This document shows positions 17,415 to 26,484 of a stretch of 64,000 nt of DNA, one piece after another. The translations under genes were made by a program, and so were the position numbers. Source of the DNA: IDS-8 sp036381215 (GTDB lineage Bacteria; Pseudomonadota; Gammaproteobacteria; Steroidobacterales; Woeseiaceae); the NCBI GenBank assembly GCA_036381215.1, contig DASVDF010000079.1:29009-93008 (forward strand), read 5' to 3'. Below the pieces are notes generated by a model. That model ran no database searches and was not told the DNA's origin. It saw only the letters and a list, made by a program, of their open reading frames with translations. Positions within the stretch are counted from its first letter, which is position 1. Each line of letters begins with the position of its first letter.

Positions 17415-18217
17415 AGCGCCGCTCGTACTTCGTGCTGTCGGTGCTGGCGTTCGGCTACGCCTTCCTGTACATCCCGCTCGTCTCCGTCATCATCTACTCG
17501 TTCAACGATTCGCGGCTCGCCACCGTCTGGGGCGGCTTCTCGACCCGGTGGTACGGTGCGCTCCTGCACAACCGGGAGGTGCTCGACGCGGCGGCACTGA
17601 GCCTCGAAGTGGCTTTCTCGACGGCGACGCTCGCCACGATCCTGGGAACGATGGCAGGCATGGCGCTGGCGCGCTTCGGGCGATTCCGCGGGCGCACGCT
17701 GTTTTCCGGCATGATCACGTCGCCGCTGGTCATGCCCGAGGTCATCACCGGACTCTCGCTGCTCCTGCTCTACGTCAGCCTGCAACAGCTCATCGGCTGG
17801 CCGGCGCAGCGCGGCTTCACGACGATCACGATCGCGCACACCACGTTCGCAATGGCGTACGTGACGGTCGTCGTGCAGTCGCGGCTCGCCGGGATGGACG
17901 AATCGCTGGAGGAAGCCGCGATGGACCTCGGCGGCCGGCCGCTGCGCGTGGTGTTCGACATCACGCTGCCGCTGATCGCACCGGCGATGATCGCCGGCTG
18001 GCTGCTCGCGTTCACGCTCTCGCTCGACGACCTGGTCATCGCGAGCTTCGTGTCCGGGCCGGGCGGCAGCACGCTGCCCATGGTGATCTTCTCGAAAGTG
18101 AGGCTCGGCGTCACACCCGACATCAACGCGCTCGCTACCATCATCATCGCCATCGTCTCGCTCGGCGTCCTGGTGGCCTGGTGGGTCTCCGGCCGTTCCC
18201 GCCGTCGTACTCCCTGA
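17411..18217 (+). CDS. potI: Polyamine ABC transporter permease PotI
   Basis: A 268-residue permease partner of PotH, with about six membrane helices and an EAA loop around EEAAMDLGGRPLRVVFDITL. Residues LSLDDLVIASFVSGPG are a hallmark of PotI/PotC. The GTG start overlaps the potH stop by 4 bases and follows a strong GGGGGAGG. PotH and PotI form the channel that imports putrescine or related polyamines, feeding the puu and spuC enzymes encoded downstream. Confidence 0.9.
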   Translation: MKRRSYFVLSVLAFGYAFLYIPLVSVIIYSFNDSRLATVWGGFSTRWYGALLHNREVLDAAALSLEVAFSTATLATILGTMAGMALARFGRFRGRTLFSGMITSPLVMPEVITGLSLLLLYVSLQQLIGWPAQRGFTTITIAHTTFAMAYVTVVVQSRLAGMDESLEEAAMDLGGRPLRVVFDITLPLIAPAMIAGWLLAFTLSLDDLVIASFVSGPGGSTLPMVIFSKVRLGVTPDINALATIIIAIVSLGVLVAWWVSGRSRRRTP

Positions 18218-18234
18218 AGAGCCGGCCAGACCGT

Positions 18235-18256
18235 GCCCGGCCGTTTCCCGCCGGGC
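18235..18256 (+). terminator. GC-rich hairpin after the pot operon
   Basis: GCCCGGC and GCCGGGC form a perfect 7-bp stem with an 8-base loop, 18 bases after the potI stop. No T-run follows, so it may be a Rho-assisted or 3'-stabilising structure rather than a strong intrinsic terminator. Confidence 0.3.
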
Positions 18257-18384
18257 GTGGGCGACGGCTCAACCGGAGGCGCGGGCGCGCCGCAGGATGG
18301 CCGCAAACCGACGTGGACGAGATGAAGCACGCGATTTGCGTCGCGCGCTCGCCGCTTCGGTGAACCTCGCGGCGCCGTGACCCG

Positions 18385-19029
18385 TTATCCGGCAGGTGCG
18401 TCCGGCTGGCGGGAGGGATGCGCGGCGGCGACGGGCTCGAGAGTCGCCCCGTGCGCCGCGATCGAGCGGATCGTGGGGTAGGGGGCAAGGTCGAGTGCGA
18501 AGCGCAGGGCGTTGTACACCTGCGGAATCAGCCATGCGTCCGCCAGCGTGAAGCTCGCCCCCACGGAGTAGCGCCCGTCGCCGCTCGCTTCCCTCGCGAT
18601 CGCCTCGTACGCCGCGAACCCGTCCGCGATCCATTTCCGGCACCAGGCGGCGACACCCTCGTCATCCTCGTCGTACTCGGCACGCAGATGCTTGAGCACT
18701 CTCAAGTTCTGCAGCGGGTGGATGTCGCAGCCGATGACGCCCATGCACTGGCGGACTCGTGCCCGCTCGAAGGGATCCGCCGGCAGCAGCGGGGGTGCCG
18801 GGTAGCGCTCCTCGAGGAACTCGGCGATTGCCATGGACTGCGCCAGGTGCCGCCCGTCACACTCGAGCACCGGCACCAGTCCCGCGGCGTTCAGTGCACG
18901 AAAGGGAGCCTGGCGGTGTTCGTCCCGAGCCAGGGCGACGTTCACGTATTCCCAAGGAAATCCCTTGAAATTCAATATGATACGGATTCTGTAAGAGGCG
19001 CTGCTGCGCCAGTAGCCGTACAGTTTCAT
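18385..19029 (-). CDS. maiA: Maleylacetoacetate isomerase (zeta-class GST)
   Basis: A 214-residue glutathione transferase of the zeta class. The N-terminal thioredoxin-like domain begins KLYGYWRSSASYRIRI, carrying the SSxSxRxR glutathione-binding motif of maleylacetoacetate isomerases. QSMAIAEFLEERYP follows, and the helical C-terminal domain contains FTLADAWLIPQVYNAL. The enzyme isomerises maleylacetoacetate to fumarylacetoacetate in tyrosine/homogentisate breakdown using glutathione. No hmgA or fahA is in the window, so it stands alone between the polyamine transporter and puuD genes, on the opposite strand to both. Confidence 0.85.
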   Translation of the reverse strand: MKLYGYWRSSASYRIRIILNFKGFPWEYVNVALARDEHRQAPFRALNAAGLVPVLECDGRHLAQSMAIAEFLEERYPAPPLLPADPFERARVRQCMGVIGCDIHPLQNLRVLKHLRAEYDEDDEGVAAWCRKWIADGFAAYEAIAREASGDGRYSVGASFTLADAWLIPQVYNALRFALDLAPYPTIRSIAAHGATLEPVAAAHPSRQPDAPAG

Positions 19030-19176
19030 GCGCTCGGCGACCCGGAAAAGCGATCACGGCAGCATAGCAACACGGGGCCCGAATGCGGCACAGGGTGGAA
19101 CCGGCGAGTGCAGGCTTTCCGGGCTTCGCGTATGCTTGAAGCGCAGAAGAAAGGGCGGCACCAGGGAAGTGTGCCC

Positions 19177-19205
19177 GGAGGTTCAGGCCCGAAACGGGCC
19201 CTATG
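19177..19205 (+). promoter_or_regulatory. Hairpin between ribosome site and ATG of puuD
   Basis: GGAGG lies at 19177-19181, but the ATG is at 19203, too far for normal initiation. Between them GGCCCG-AAA-CGGGCC (19186-19200) can fold into a 6-bp hairpin that would bring the two to a normal distance. This may be a structured spacer or a regulatory leader; no ligand-binding architecture was recognised. Confidence 0.35.
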
Positions 19206-19970
19206 TGTAGACAACCCGTCATTGGCGTGCCGGCTGACCGGCGTCTGATCGATCCCCATCCTTTTCACGTAGTCGGCGAAAAATACCTGACGGCCCTCCG
19301 CGACGCGGCGGGGGCACTGCCGGTCGTGATCCCGGCCTTCGGTGACCATCTCGACATCGCACAGGTGCTGGCGAACGTCGACGGCCTGCTCTTCACGGGC
19401 AGCCCGTCCAACGTCGAGCCGCACCGCTACGGAGGCGAGCCGAGCATGCCGGGCACGCTGCACGATCCGGAGCGCGACGCGACGACGCTGCCCCTGATCA
19501 CCGCGGCGCTGAAGGCCGGGGTGCCCGTGCTCGCGCTTTGCCGCGGCTTCCAGGAGGTGAACGTGGCACTCGGCGGCACCCTGCACCAGCGCGTGCACGA
19601 GGTGCCCGGGTACGCCGTGCACAAGGAGAACCCGAACGATCCGCTGCACGTGCAGTACGGCCCGTCGCACGCCGTCAACCTGTGCGACGGCGGACTGCTG
19701 CGCCGGCTCGCCGGCCGCAACCGCGTCGAGGTGAACTCGCTGCATTCGCAGGGCGTCGCGAAGCTCGCGAAGGGCGTCGTCGTCGAGGCGGTGGCGGACG
19801 ACGGCCTGATCGAGGCATTTCGCGTAGACGCCGACGCTTTCGCGCTGGCCATCCAGTGGCATCCCGAGTGGCGGGTCAGGGAAAACCCGTTCTCATCGGC
19901 AATTTTCGAGGCATTCGGCGACGCCTGCAGGCAACGCGCCGCACGGCGGACGCCCGTGAACCAGGTGTAA
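19203..19970 (+). CDS. puuD: Gamma-glutamyl-GABA hydrolase
   Basis: A 255-residue class I glutamine-amidotransferase-like hydrolase (peptidase C26). The catalytic Cys lies in LALCRGFQEVNVALGG (about residue 112) and the His-Glu pair in IQWHPEW (about 219). DGLLFTGSPSNVEPHRYGG is typical of PuuD. It hydrolyses gamma-Glu-GABA to glutamate and GABA in the cytoplasm, the last step of the Puu pathway. The stop is 1 base before the GTG of puuA, so the two form an operon. No other start exists in frame upstream. Confidence 0.9.
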   Translation: MCRQPVIGVPADRRLIDPHPFHVVGEKYLTALRDAAGALPVVIPAFGDHLDIAQVLANVDGLLFTGSPSNVEPHRYGGEPSMPGTLHDPERDATTLPLITAALKAGVPVLALCRGFQEVNVALGGTLHQRVHEVPGYAVHKENPNDPLHVQYGPSHAVNLCDGGLLRRLAGRNRVEVNSLHSQGVAKLAKGVVVEAVADDGLIEAFRVDADAFALAIQWHPEWRVRENPFSSAIFEAFGDACRQRAARRTPVNQV

Positions 19971-19971
19971 C

Positions 19972-21312
19972 GTGAGTGAAAGTGACAAGCAGACTATCCG
20001 GGAGTGGCTGAAGCAACACAGGATCGAGGACGTCGAGGCGATCGTTCCCGACATGGCCGGCGCCGCGCGCGGCAAGCTCCTGCCCGCCGACAAGTTCGGT
20101 AGCGGCGACATGAAGATGCCCGAGGCCGTCTTCGCGCAGACGGTTTCCGGCGAATACGTCCTGAACAAGGCGAACGTCGAGGACCGCGACATGTGGCTGC
20201 GGGCCGATCCCGCATCCCTGCGGCCGGTGCCGTGGGCGACCGATCCCGCCGCATCCGTGTTCATGGATTGTTTCCGCAAGGACGGAACGCCGGTGGACAC
20301 GTCGCCGCGGCGCGTGCTGTCTTCCGTGCTGGAGCTGTACGCGGCGAAGGGCTGGAAGCCCGTCGTGGCGCCGGAAGTCGAGTTCTACCTGATCAGCCCG
20401 CACGCGGACGCGAACGCGGAAGTCGAACCGCCTGAGGGCCGGCTCGGGCGCGTCGACATGTCGCGCCAGCCGTACAGCATCGACATGATGAACGACTTCG
20501 ACCCGTTCATTAACGACGTGTACGCCTACTGCGAGGCGCAGGGGATCTACATCGACACGTTGTCGCAGGAAATGGGTCCGGCGCAGTTCGAGATCAACTT
20601 CCTGCACGGCGACGCCGTCGCGCTCGCGGACCAGGTGTTCCTGTTCAAGCGCACGGTGCGAGAGGCGGCGATCGAGCACGAGATGCACGCGACGTTCCTC
20701 GCGAAGCCGATGTCGGAGGAAGCCGGCAGTGCGTTGCACGTCCACCAGAGCGTGGTGGACGTGGAGACGGGCGAGAACGTGTTCACCCGCAAGGACGGCG
20801 AAGCGAGCGAACTCTTCTATTCGTTCCTCGGCGGGCTCCAGCGCTACATGCCCGAGGCGATGCTGATCTTCGCGCCGTACGTGAATTCCTACCGCCGGTT
20901 CCTCAACTCGTGGGCTTCGCCGGTGAATCTCGAGTGGGCGATCGACAACCGCACGGTGGGCCTGCGGGTGCCCGATGCCGAGCCCGCCGCGCGCCGCATT
21001 GAGAACCGCCTCGCGGGCTCTGACGTGAACCCGTATCTCGCGCTGGCCGCGAGTCTCGCCTGCGGCTACCTCGGCATGCTGGAAGGACTGAAGCCCAGCC
21101 AGCCGATCACGGGCAGCGCCTACGACCTGCCGTTCATGCTGCACCGGCACATCTACGCCGCGATCGAGGCGATGAAGAACAGCGACGCCATGCGCAAGAC
21201 GCTGGGTGACAACTTCGTGACGCTCTACTGCCTGTTGAAGGAGAGCGAGGAGCGGGAGTTCGAGGAGATCATCACGCCCTGGGAGCGCGAGATCCTCATG
21301 TTCAACGTTTAG
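19972..21312 (+). CDS. puuA: Gamma-glutamylputrescine synthetase
   Basis: A 446-residue glutamine-synthetase-fold ligase. The N-terminal beta-grasp domain covers about residues 1-110; the catalytic domain includes APEVEFYL, GPAQFEINF, GSALHVHQS and the ATP/Glu region NRTVGLRVP. A 446-residue GS beside puuD, puuB and puuR is best read as PuuA, which joins glutamate to putrescine using ATP. It starts with GTG immediately after puuD. A general glutamine synthetase is less likely because the adenylylation-loop region is unlike GlnA. A degraded hydrolase remnant follows on the opposite strand. Confidence 0.88.
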   Translation: MSESDKQTIREWLKQHRIEDVEAIVPDMAGAARGKLLPADKFGSGDMKMPEAVFAQTVSGEYVLNKANVEDRDMWLRADPASLRPVPWATDPAASVFMDCFRKDGTPVDTSPRRVLSSVLELYAAKGWKPVVAPEVEFYLISPHADANAEVEPPEGRLGRVDMSRQPYSIDMMNDFDPFINDVYAYCEAQGIYIDTLSQEMGPAQFEINFLHGDAVALADQVFLFKRTVREAAIEHEMHATFLAKPMSEEAGSALHVHQSVVDVETGENVFTRKDGEASELFYSFLGGLQRYMPEAMLIFAPYVNSYRRFLNSWASPVNLEWAIDNRTVGLRVPDAEPAARRIENRLAGSDVNPYLALAASLACGYLGMLEGLKPSQPITGSAYDLPFMLHRHIYAAIEAMKNSDAMRKTLGDNFVTLYCLLKESEEREFEEIITPWEREILMFNV

Positions 21313-21520
21313 CGCCCTCTCCGGCCCATTCCAGGCGGGACGCCGGCGTCGACGTGGATGGCGATCGTGCCGGGGGATGGCCTGTCTTCCGCCTCGCGTG
21401 GCGCGCCGCATCGATTGCCTGTTGGATACGCTCGAGGAAAGCGGTATCGGTGCAGGTTTCGAGGATGGCGCGCTGCAGGTCCATCAGTACCAGCGCAGTG
21501 CTGTCGTCGTTTTTGCCGTG
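21309..21520 (-). pseudogene. Remnant of an isochorismatase-family cysteine hydrolase
   Basis: On the minus strand, the frame with STALVLMDLQRAILETC and FLERIQQAIDAARHA looks like the first 40 residues of an isochorismatase-type hydrolase, including the early catalytic Asp (MDLQ). The expected next strand appears in a different frame as TIAIHVDAGVPPGMG. The reading frame is therefore broken and the rest of the gene is gone; it stops inside the puuA 3' end. No clear start codon precedes the fragment. The remaining sequence to the spuC start (21521-21811) holds nothing that I can identify except a possible -10 box at 21768. Confidence 0.5.
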
Positions 21521-21811
21521 TCATCGTCAGAGTTCTGTCGACCCGCGTTCTTGCCTGCGATCGGCCTGACTGCCGGCAGGCCGTGCATCGAGGCGGGGGC
21601 GCAGAATACGCGTCCATCAGCCGATCGACAGACGTCGGCCTGCCGAGCGGCATAGAGGCGCGGAACCTGGGATTCACAGTCGCGAGCGAGATACCGGAAA
21701 CTCCCTGGACGACGGCTTCCGGATTCCAGATCGTGACCGTGACCGCGACCGGCAGAGCGGCGCTCGCTATGATGTCTCCATGCGCAAATCACAACTAATG
21801 GAGTGCAAGCG

Positions 21812-23182
21812 ATGATCGAAAATCGCTCACGCGCCGAATGGCAGGACCTCGATCGCGAGCATTACCTGCATCCGTTCACGGATCACAAGGAGCTGGGCCA
21901 GAAGCGCAGCCGCATCATCGCGCGAGCGAACGGTGTGTACATCTACGACGTCGACGGCAACGAGATCCTCGACGGCATGTCGGGACTGTGGTGCGTGAAC
22001 GTGGGATATGGACGCGACGAGCTCGTCGACGCGGCGACCCGGCAGCTGCGCACCCTGCCGTACTACAACAGCTTTTTCCAGTGCGCCCACCCGCCGTCGA
22101 TCGAGCTGTCGCGTCTCCTGAAGGAGATTACCCAACCTCAGTTCAACCGCGCTTTCTTCACGAGCTCCGGGTCGGAATCGATCGACACCATGATCCGCAT
22201 GGTGCGCCGTTACTGGGACCTCATGGGCCAGCCGGAGCGGCACGTCATCATCTCCCGCGAGAACGCGTATCACGGCTCGACCATCGGCGGCACGAGCCTC
22301 GGCGGGATGAAGCCGATGCACGGGCAGGGCGGACCGTGGCTGCCCGGCATCGAGCACATCGAGCAGCCGTACTGGTTCGGCAGCGATCGCTCGCTCGCGC
22401 CGGACGAGTTCGGCATGAAAGCAGCGGGCGCGCTGCGGCGCAGGATCGAGGAAGTCGGGCCGGAGCGCGTGGCCGCGTTCGTCGGCGAGCCGATTCAGGG
22501 CGCGGGCGGCGTCATCATTCCGCCGGAAACGTATTGGCCCGAGATCCAGAAGATCTGTGACGACTACGGCATTTTGCTGGTGAGCGATGAGGTGATCTGC
22601 GGTTTCGGGCGCCTGGGCGAGTGGTTCGGCGCCGACTACTACGAGACGCGGCCGGATCTCATGACCTTCGCCAAGGGCGTGTCGAGCGGTTATCTGCCGC
22701 TCGGCGGCGTGATGGTCGCCGATCGCGTGGCGGACGTGCTGGTCGACAAGGGCGGCGAGTTCTTTCACGGATATACGTATTCGGGGCACCCGGCCGCTTG
22801 CGCCGTCGCCATCGAGAACATCGAGATCATTCGCCGCGAGCAGCTGGTCGAGCGCGTGCGCGAGGACATCGGTCCGTATCTGCAGGAGCGCTGGCGCTCG
22901 CTCGCGGAACACCCGATGGTCGGCGAGACACGGATGGTCGGGCTCATGGGGGCGCTCGAGCTCGTCGCCGACAAGTCGACGCTCGCGCGTTTCCCGAAGG
23001 AACGCGCGGCGGGGCTGATCTGCCGCGATACCATGGTGGAGAACGGACTCGTCATGCGGGCCGTCGGCGACACGATGGTGATTGCGCCGCCGCTGGTGCT
23101 GACGCACGCGGAGGCCGACGAGCTGATCGAGAAGGCGTGGAAGTGCCTCGACCTCACGCGGAAGGCGGTGCTCTCCGGATGA
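21812..23182 (+). CDS. spuC: Putrescine-pyruvate aminotransferase, SpuC-like
   Basis: A 456-residue class III aminotransferase, the same length as Pseudomonas SpuC. The phosphate site is FFTSSGSESIDTMIRM and the PLP Lys lies in LMTFAKGVSSGYLPLGG (about residue 288). SpuC moves the amino group of putrescine to pyruvate, giving 4-aminobutanal and alanine. The ATG at 21812 has GGAG at a normal distance; a GTG 9 bases upstream is possible. It overlaps the next gene (speB-like) by 4 bases. Substrate is inferred from context and similarity; related enzymes use other omega-amines. Confidence 0.85.
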   Translation: MIENRSRAEWQDLDREHYLHPFTDHKELGQKRSRIIARANGVYIYDVDGNEILDGMSGLWCVNVGYGRDELVDAATRQLRTLPYYNSFFQCAHPPSIELSRLLKEITQPQFNRAFFTSSGSESIDTMIRMVRRYWDLMGQPERHVIISRENAYHGSTIGGTSLGGMKPMHGQGGPWLPGIEHIEQPYWFGSDRSLAPDEFGMKAAGALRRRIEEVGPERVAAFVGEPIQGAGGVIIPPETYWPEIQKICDDYGILLVSDEVICGFGRLGEWFGADYYETRPDLMTFAKGVSSGYLPLGGVMVADRVADVLVDKGGEFFHGYTYSGHPAACAVAIENIEIIRREQLVERVREDIGPYLQERWRSLAEHPMVGETRMVGLMGALELVADKSTLARFPKERAAGLICRDTMVENGLVMRAVGDTMVIAPPLVLTHAEADELIEKAWKCLDLTRKAVLSG

Positions 23183-24123
23183 CGCTCAAGAAGGCCGGCG
23201 ACCAGGCGTTCCTGCGGACGGAGGCGCGGGGAACGCACAGCGAGCCGACCTATGCCGGGGCGCTGTCGTTCATGCGCCGCAAGTACACACGGGACCTCGA
23301 CGGCGTGGATCTCGCCGTCACGGGTATACCGCTCGATCTCGCGACCACCAACCGGCCCGGGGCGCGCTTCGGTCCGCGTGCGATCCGCGCCGCGTCGAGC
23401 ATCATGGCCTGGGCGCGTCCGTACGGCATGCCTTTCGATCCTTTGGATCGGCTCGCCGTCGTGGATTACGGGGACTGCGTGTTCGACTTCGGTCGCCCCG
23501 AGACCGTGCCGCAGGCCATCGAGCGCCACGCGGCGGCGATCATCGGCACAGGCACCGCGGTGCTCGCGCTCGGCGGCGATCATTTCATCAGCTGGCCGCT
23601 GCTCCAGGCCCACGCCAAACGGCACGGCGCGCCGCTGTCGCTGCTGCATTTCGACGCACACACCGACACGTGGAGCGACGAGGATGGCCGCGTCGACCAC
23701 GGCACGATGTTCTGGCATGCGGTGCGCGAAGGCCTCGTCGATCCGGCGCGTTCCGTTCAGATCGGCATCCGCACGACCAACGACGATACGCTCGGCTTCA
23801 ACATCATCGATGCCGCGCGCGTGCACCGGCAGGGCGTGGACGCCGTGGTCGCCGACACGCAGCGCATCCTCGGCGACCGGCCCGTCTACCTCACCTTCGA
23901 CATCGACTGCCTCGATCCCGCCTTCGCCCCCGGCACCGGCACCCCGGTCTGCGGCGGCCTCTGCACCTGGCAGGCCACCGCCATCCTGCGCGGCCTCGCC
24001 GGCCTCCCCGTCATCGGCATGGACGTCGTCGAGGTCGCCCCCGCCTACGACGTCGGCGAAATCACCGCCCTCGCCGGCGCCACCATCGCCATGGAGCTCA
24101 TCGGCCTCTACGCCGCCAAATGA
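23179..24123 (+). CDS. speB: Agmatinase / ureohydrolase
   Basis: A 314-residue arginase-fold enzyme. The di-manganese ligands are all visible: GGDHFIS, LLHFDAHTDTW and FDIDCLDPAFAPGTGTP; GMDVVEVAPAYD closes the site. It hydrolyses agmatine to putrescine and urea; guanidinobutyrase or guanidinopropionase activity is also possible in this family. ATG overlaps the spuC stop (ATGA). Its own stop codon is fused to a repeat: TGA runs directly into GGACACCCATC. Confidence 0.88.
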   Translation: MTLKKAGDQAFLRTEARGTHSEPTYAGALSFMRRKYTRDLDGVDLAVTGIPLDLATTNRPGARFGPRAIRAASSIMAWARPYGMPFDPLDRLAVVDYGDCVFDFGRPETVPQAIERHAAAIIGTGTAVLALGGDHFISWPLLQAHAKRHGAPLSLLHFDAHTDTWSDEDGRVDHGTMFWHAVREGLVDPARSVQIGIRTTNDDTLGFNIIDAARVHRQGVDAVVADTQRILGDRPVYLTFDIDCLDPAFAPGTGTPVCGGLCTWQATAILRGLAGLPVIGMDVVEVAPAYDVGEITALAGATIAMELIGLYAAK

Positions 24124-24534
24124 GGACACCCATCATTCGCCGATCCGGTGAGCCTGCCGGAATAGCTGCTTCAACCCGCTGTTTAGATTCGTGAATCCGC
24201 TGCTCGAAGGGCAGTAGGTCCCGGTTCCAGCCTGGCGCCAATCCGTGGGTGTCCCGGAACGAACTTCCCAGCCTGCCGAAAAGCGATGGGTGTCCCGGAA
24301 CGGCTTTTCCCGGAACGAACCTCATGGGTGTCCCGAAACGGGACCCGAACGGACTTCCCAAGCTGCCGAAAAGGTGTCCCGGAACGGGCCTCCCGGAATG
24401 AACCTCCCGCCCAGCCGACCGGATCAGCCCCGACCTGATGGATGGCCACGATCCGGCTCCCATCGGAAGCCGGGCCGGCTCGGTTGATGGGTGTCCCCGA
24501 TCAGAAGCGGTTGATGGGTGTCCCCGATCAGAAG
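24121..24534 (-). repeat. GGGACACCCA repeat cluster C
   Basis: The gene-poor stretch between speB and puuR. One copy (GGACACCCATC) directly follows the speB stop on the plus strand. The rest read GGGACACCCA on the minus strand: near 24246, 24287, 24324 and 24372, each with a related flank, then a perfect 27-bp tandem duplication (24481-24507 and 24508-24534). The last 7 bases of that unit are the final codons and stop of puuR, so the gene end itself has been copied into the intergenic space. Confidence 0.85.
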
Positions 24535-25073
24535 CTCGGGGGAGTGCAGGCGGAAACCACCAGGCAGTCGTCGCTGCCGGGGTTGCGGAAGCGGTGGGGA
24601 AGGCGGCTGTTGAAGCGGTAGGCGTCGCCGGCGGAGAGGGTACGGACCTGGTCGGCGACGGTGACCTCGAGGCGGCCGGAGAGGATGATGCCGCCTTCTT
24701 CGGCCTCATGGCTCAGCAGCGACTGGCCGGTGTCCGCGCCGGGGCGGTAGCGCTCGTGAAGGATCTGGAGCTTGCTGTCCACGAGATCACCGCCGACCTG
24801 GCGGTAGGAAATGGGGCCGCTGCCGATCTCCGTCAGCTCGTCGCGCGCGTAGAAGTACCGGCTTTCATTGTCTCGCCGCGACGAGAAGAACTCGGCGAAC
24901 GAGACGCCGAGTGCGTCGAGGATCCGCCGCAACATGCCGAGCGACGGGTCGGTGCGCCCGGCCTCGATCAGCGAAACCGTCGCGTTCGACACGCCCGCAA
25001 GCAGTGCGAGTTGCCGCTGCGACAGGCCCTGGCGGCTGCGCAAACGGCGGATTTCCATCCCGATCGTGTCCAT
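24528..25073 (-). CDS. puuR: XRE-cupin transcriptional regulator, PuuR-like
   Basis: A 181-residue protein with an N-terminal XRE helix-turn-helix (SRQGLSQRQLALLAGVSNAT, about residues 10-35) and a C-terminal cupin (GGIILSGRLEVTV, AGDAYRFNSRLPHRFRN). This is the architecture and length of PuuR, the repressor of putrescine-utilisation genes. It diverges from puuB across a 130-bp AT-rich spacer. ATG 25073 is chosen; a TTG two codons upstream is possible. Its 3' end is embedded in a tandem repeat (24481-24534). Confidence 0.85.
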   Translation of the reverse strand: MDTIGMEIRRLRSRQGLSQRQLALLAGVSNATVSLIEAGRTDPSLGMLRRILDALGVSFAEFFSSRRDNESRYFYARDELTEIGSGPISYRQVGGDLVDSKLQILHERYRPGADTGQSLLSHEAEEGGIILSGRLEVTVADQVRTLSAGDAYRFNSRLPHRFRNPGSDDCLVVSACTPPSF

Positions 25074-25203
25074 GCTCAATCCGTTTTGTTGAATCGTTGA
25101 ATAAACAGAACAAAGCTGTCACTCAAACTATGACATTCAATCACTTATCATGAGATATTTAAATATTGTTAACTTTTTCGGCCTGGAGTAGGCTGGCAGG
25201 CCC
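25074..25203. promoter_or_regulatory. AT-rich divergent promoter/operator region of puuR-puuB
   Basis: This 130-bp spacer is the most AT-rich piece of the region. It contains the perfect 12-bp palindrome ATATTTAAATAT (25155-25166), followed by TTGTTAAC, and looser TTGTT/AACAA repeats near 25085-25115. In E. coli PuuR binds AT-rich sites in puu promoters, so this is the likely operator region; exact promoter boxes could not be fixed. Confidence 0.5.
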
Positions 25204-26484
25204 ATGCTGGACGCCACCCGCCACGTCAACTCCTGGTACGCCGCGACGGTAAATCGCCGCACGGATTACCCCGTGCTCCGCGACGAGATCCGCGCGGACG
25301 TGGCGGTCGTCGGCGCCGGCTTCACCGGGCTCTCCACTGCGCTGTTCCTCGCGGAGCGCGGCTACGACGTCGTGGTCCTCGAGGCGAGAAAGGTGGGGTG
25401 GGGCGCCTCGGGGCGCAACGGCGGCCAGCTCCTCGACGGATTCGTCGAGATCGACAAAATCGAACGCCGACTGGGACCCGAAGCCGCACAGATCGCCTGG
25501 CGCATGGGCCTCGAATGCCGCGACATCGTGCTCGAGCGCATCGAGCGCTACCGCATCGACTGCGATCTCAAGTTCGGCTACCTCGACCTCGCGCTGAACC
25601 GGCGCGACGTCGAATATTTCCACAGCGAAATCGAGCGCAAGCGGAGCCTCGGCTACCCGCACGCGCTCCAGTTCGTACCCAAAGACGAGCTGCCGGCCTA
25701 CATCGGCTCTGAGCGTTACGTCGCCGGCCTCGTCAACCGCGCGAACGGCCACCTGCATCCGCTCAATCTCTGCATCGGTGAAGCCGCGGCCGCCGAGAGC
25801 CAGGGTGCGCGCATCTTCGAGCGCTCGCCCGTCACGCGCGTCCGCCACGGGCGCGAGCCCGTGGTAGAGACGGCGAACGGCCGCGTGCGCGCCGGCAAGG
25901 TCGTGCTCGCCGGCAATGCCTATCTCGGCCGGGTCGAGCCGCAGCTCTACGGCACCGTGATCCCGTCGGGCAGCTATATCATCGCCACCGAGCCGCTCGG
26001 TGCCGAGCGCGCCCGCGAGCTCCTGCCGCAGGACATGGCGGCCTGCGACCAGAAGGTGGGTCTCGATTACTTCCGGCTCACGCCGGATAACCGGCTCCTT
26101 TTCGGCGGCCTGTGCAACTACTCCGGCAGGGATCCGAAAGACATCACGGGCGCTCTCCGGCCCAACATGCTGAAGGTGTTTCCGCAGCTCGCCGACGCGC
26201 GCATCGAGTACGAGTGGGGCGGCTACATCGCGATCAGCATCAAGCGCATTCCCCAGTTCGGCCGCATCGGCGAGAACACGTACTACGCGCACGGCTATTC
26301 CGGGCACGGCCTCGCCCCCTCGCACATGGCGGGCAAGGTGCTGGCCGATGCGATCGGCGGCGACACCGAGCGCTTCGACGTGTTCGCGCGCATCCGGCAC
26401 GTCAGGTTGCCGGGAGGCAAGTGGTTCGCGAACCCCGTGCTGGCGCTCGGGATGCTCTATTACCGGTTGAAGGAATTGTTGTAG
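25204..26484 (+). CDS. puuB: Gamma-glutamylputrescine oxidase
   Basis: A 426-residue FAD-dependent amine oxidase of the DAO family, the same length as E. coli PuuB. N-terminal HVNSWYAAT is followed by the dinucleotide motif VVGAGFTGLSTALFLAERG and WGASGRNGGQ; the C-terminal half holds WGGYIAISIKRIPQFGR and GYSGHGLAPSHMAGK. It oxidises gamma-Glu-putrescine to the gamma-glutamyl aldehyde, releasing ammonia and peroxide. It diverges from puuR. Its TAG stop lies within the GTAG head of a REP hairpin. Confidence 0.9.
   Translation: MLDATRHVNSWYAATVNRRTDYPVLRDEIRADVAVVGAGFTGLSTALFLAERGYDVVVLEARKVGWGASGRNGGQLLDGFVEIDKIERRLGPEAAQIAWRMGLECRDIVLERIERYRIDCDLKFGYLDLALNRRDVEYFHSEIERKRSLGYPHALQFVPKDELPAYIGSERYVAGLVNRANGHLHPLNLCIGEAAAAESQGARIFERSPVTRVRHGREPVVETANGRVRAGKVVLAGNAYLGRVEPQLYGTVIPSGSYIIATEPLGAERARELLPQDMAACDQKVGLDYFRLTPDNRLLFGGLCNYSGRDPKDITGALRPNMLKVFPQLADARIEYEWGGYIAISIKRIPQFGRIGENTYYAHGYSGHGLAPSHMAGKVLADAIGGDTERFDVFARIRHVRLPGGKWFANPVLALGMLYYRLKELL

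Noticed and set aside
21745..21773. Sigma70 promoter for spuC (TATGAT at 21768)
   Set aside because: No acceptable -35 element at the proper spacing.
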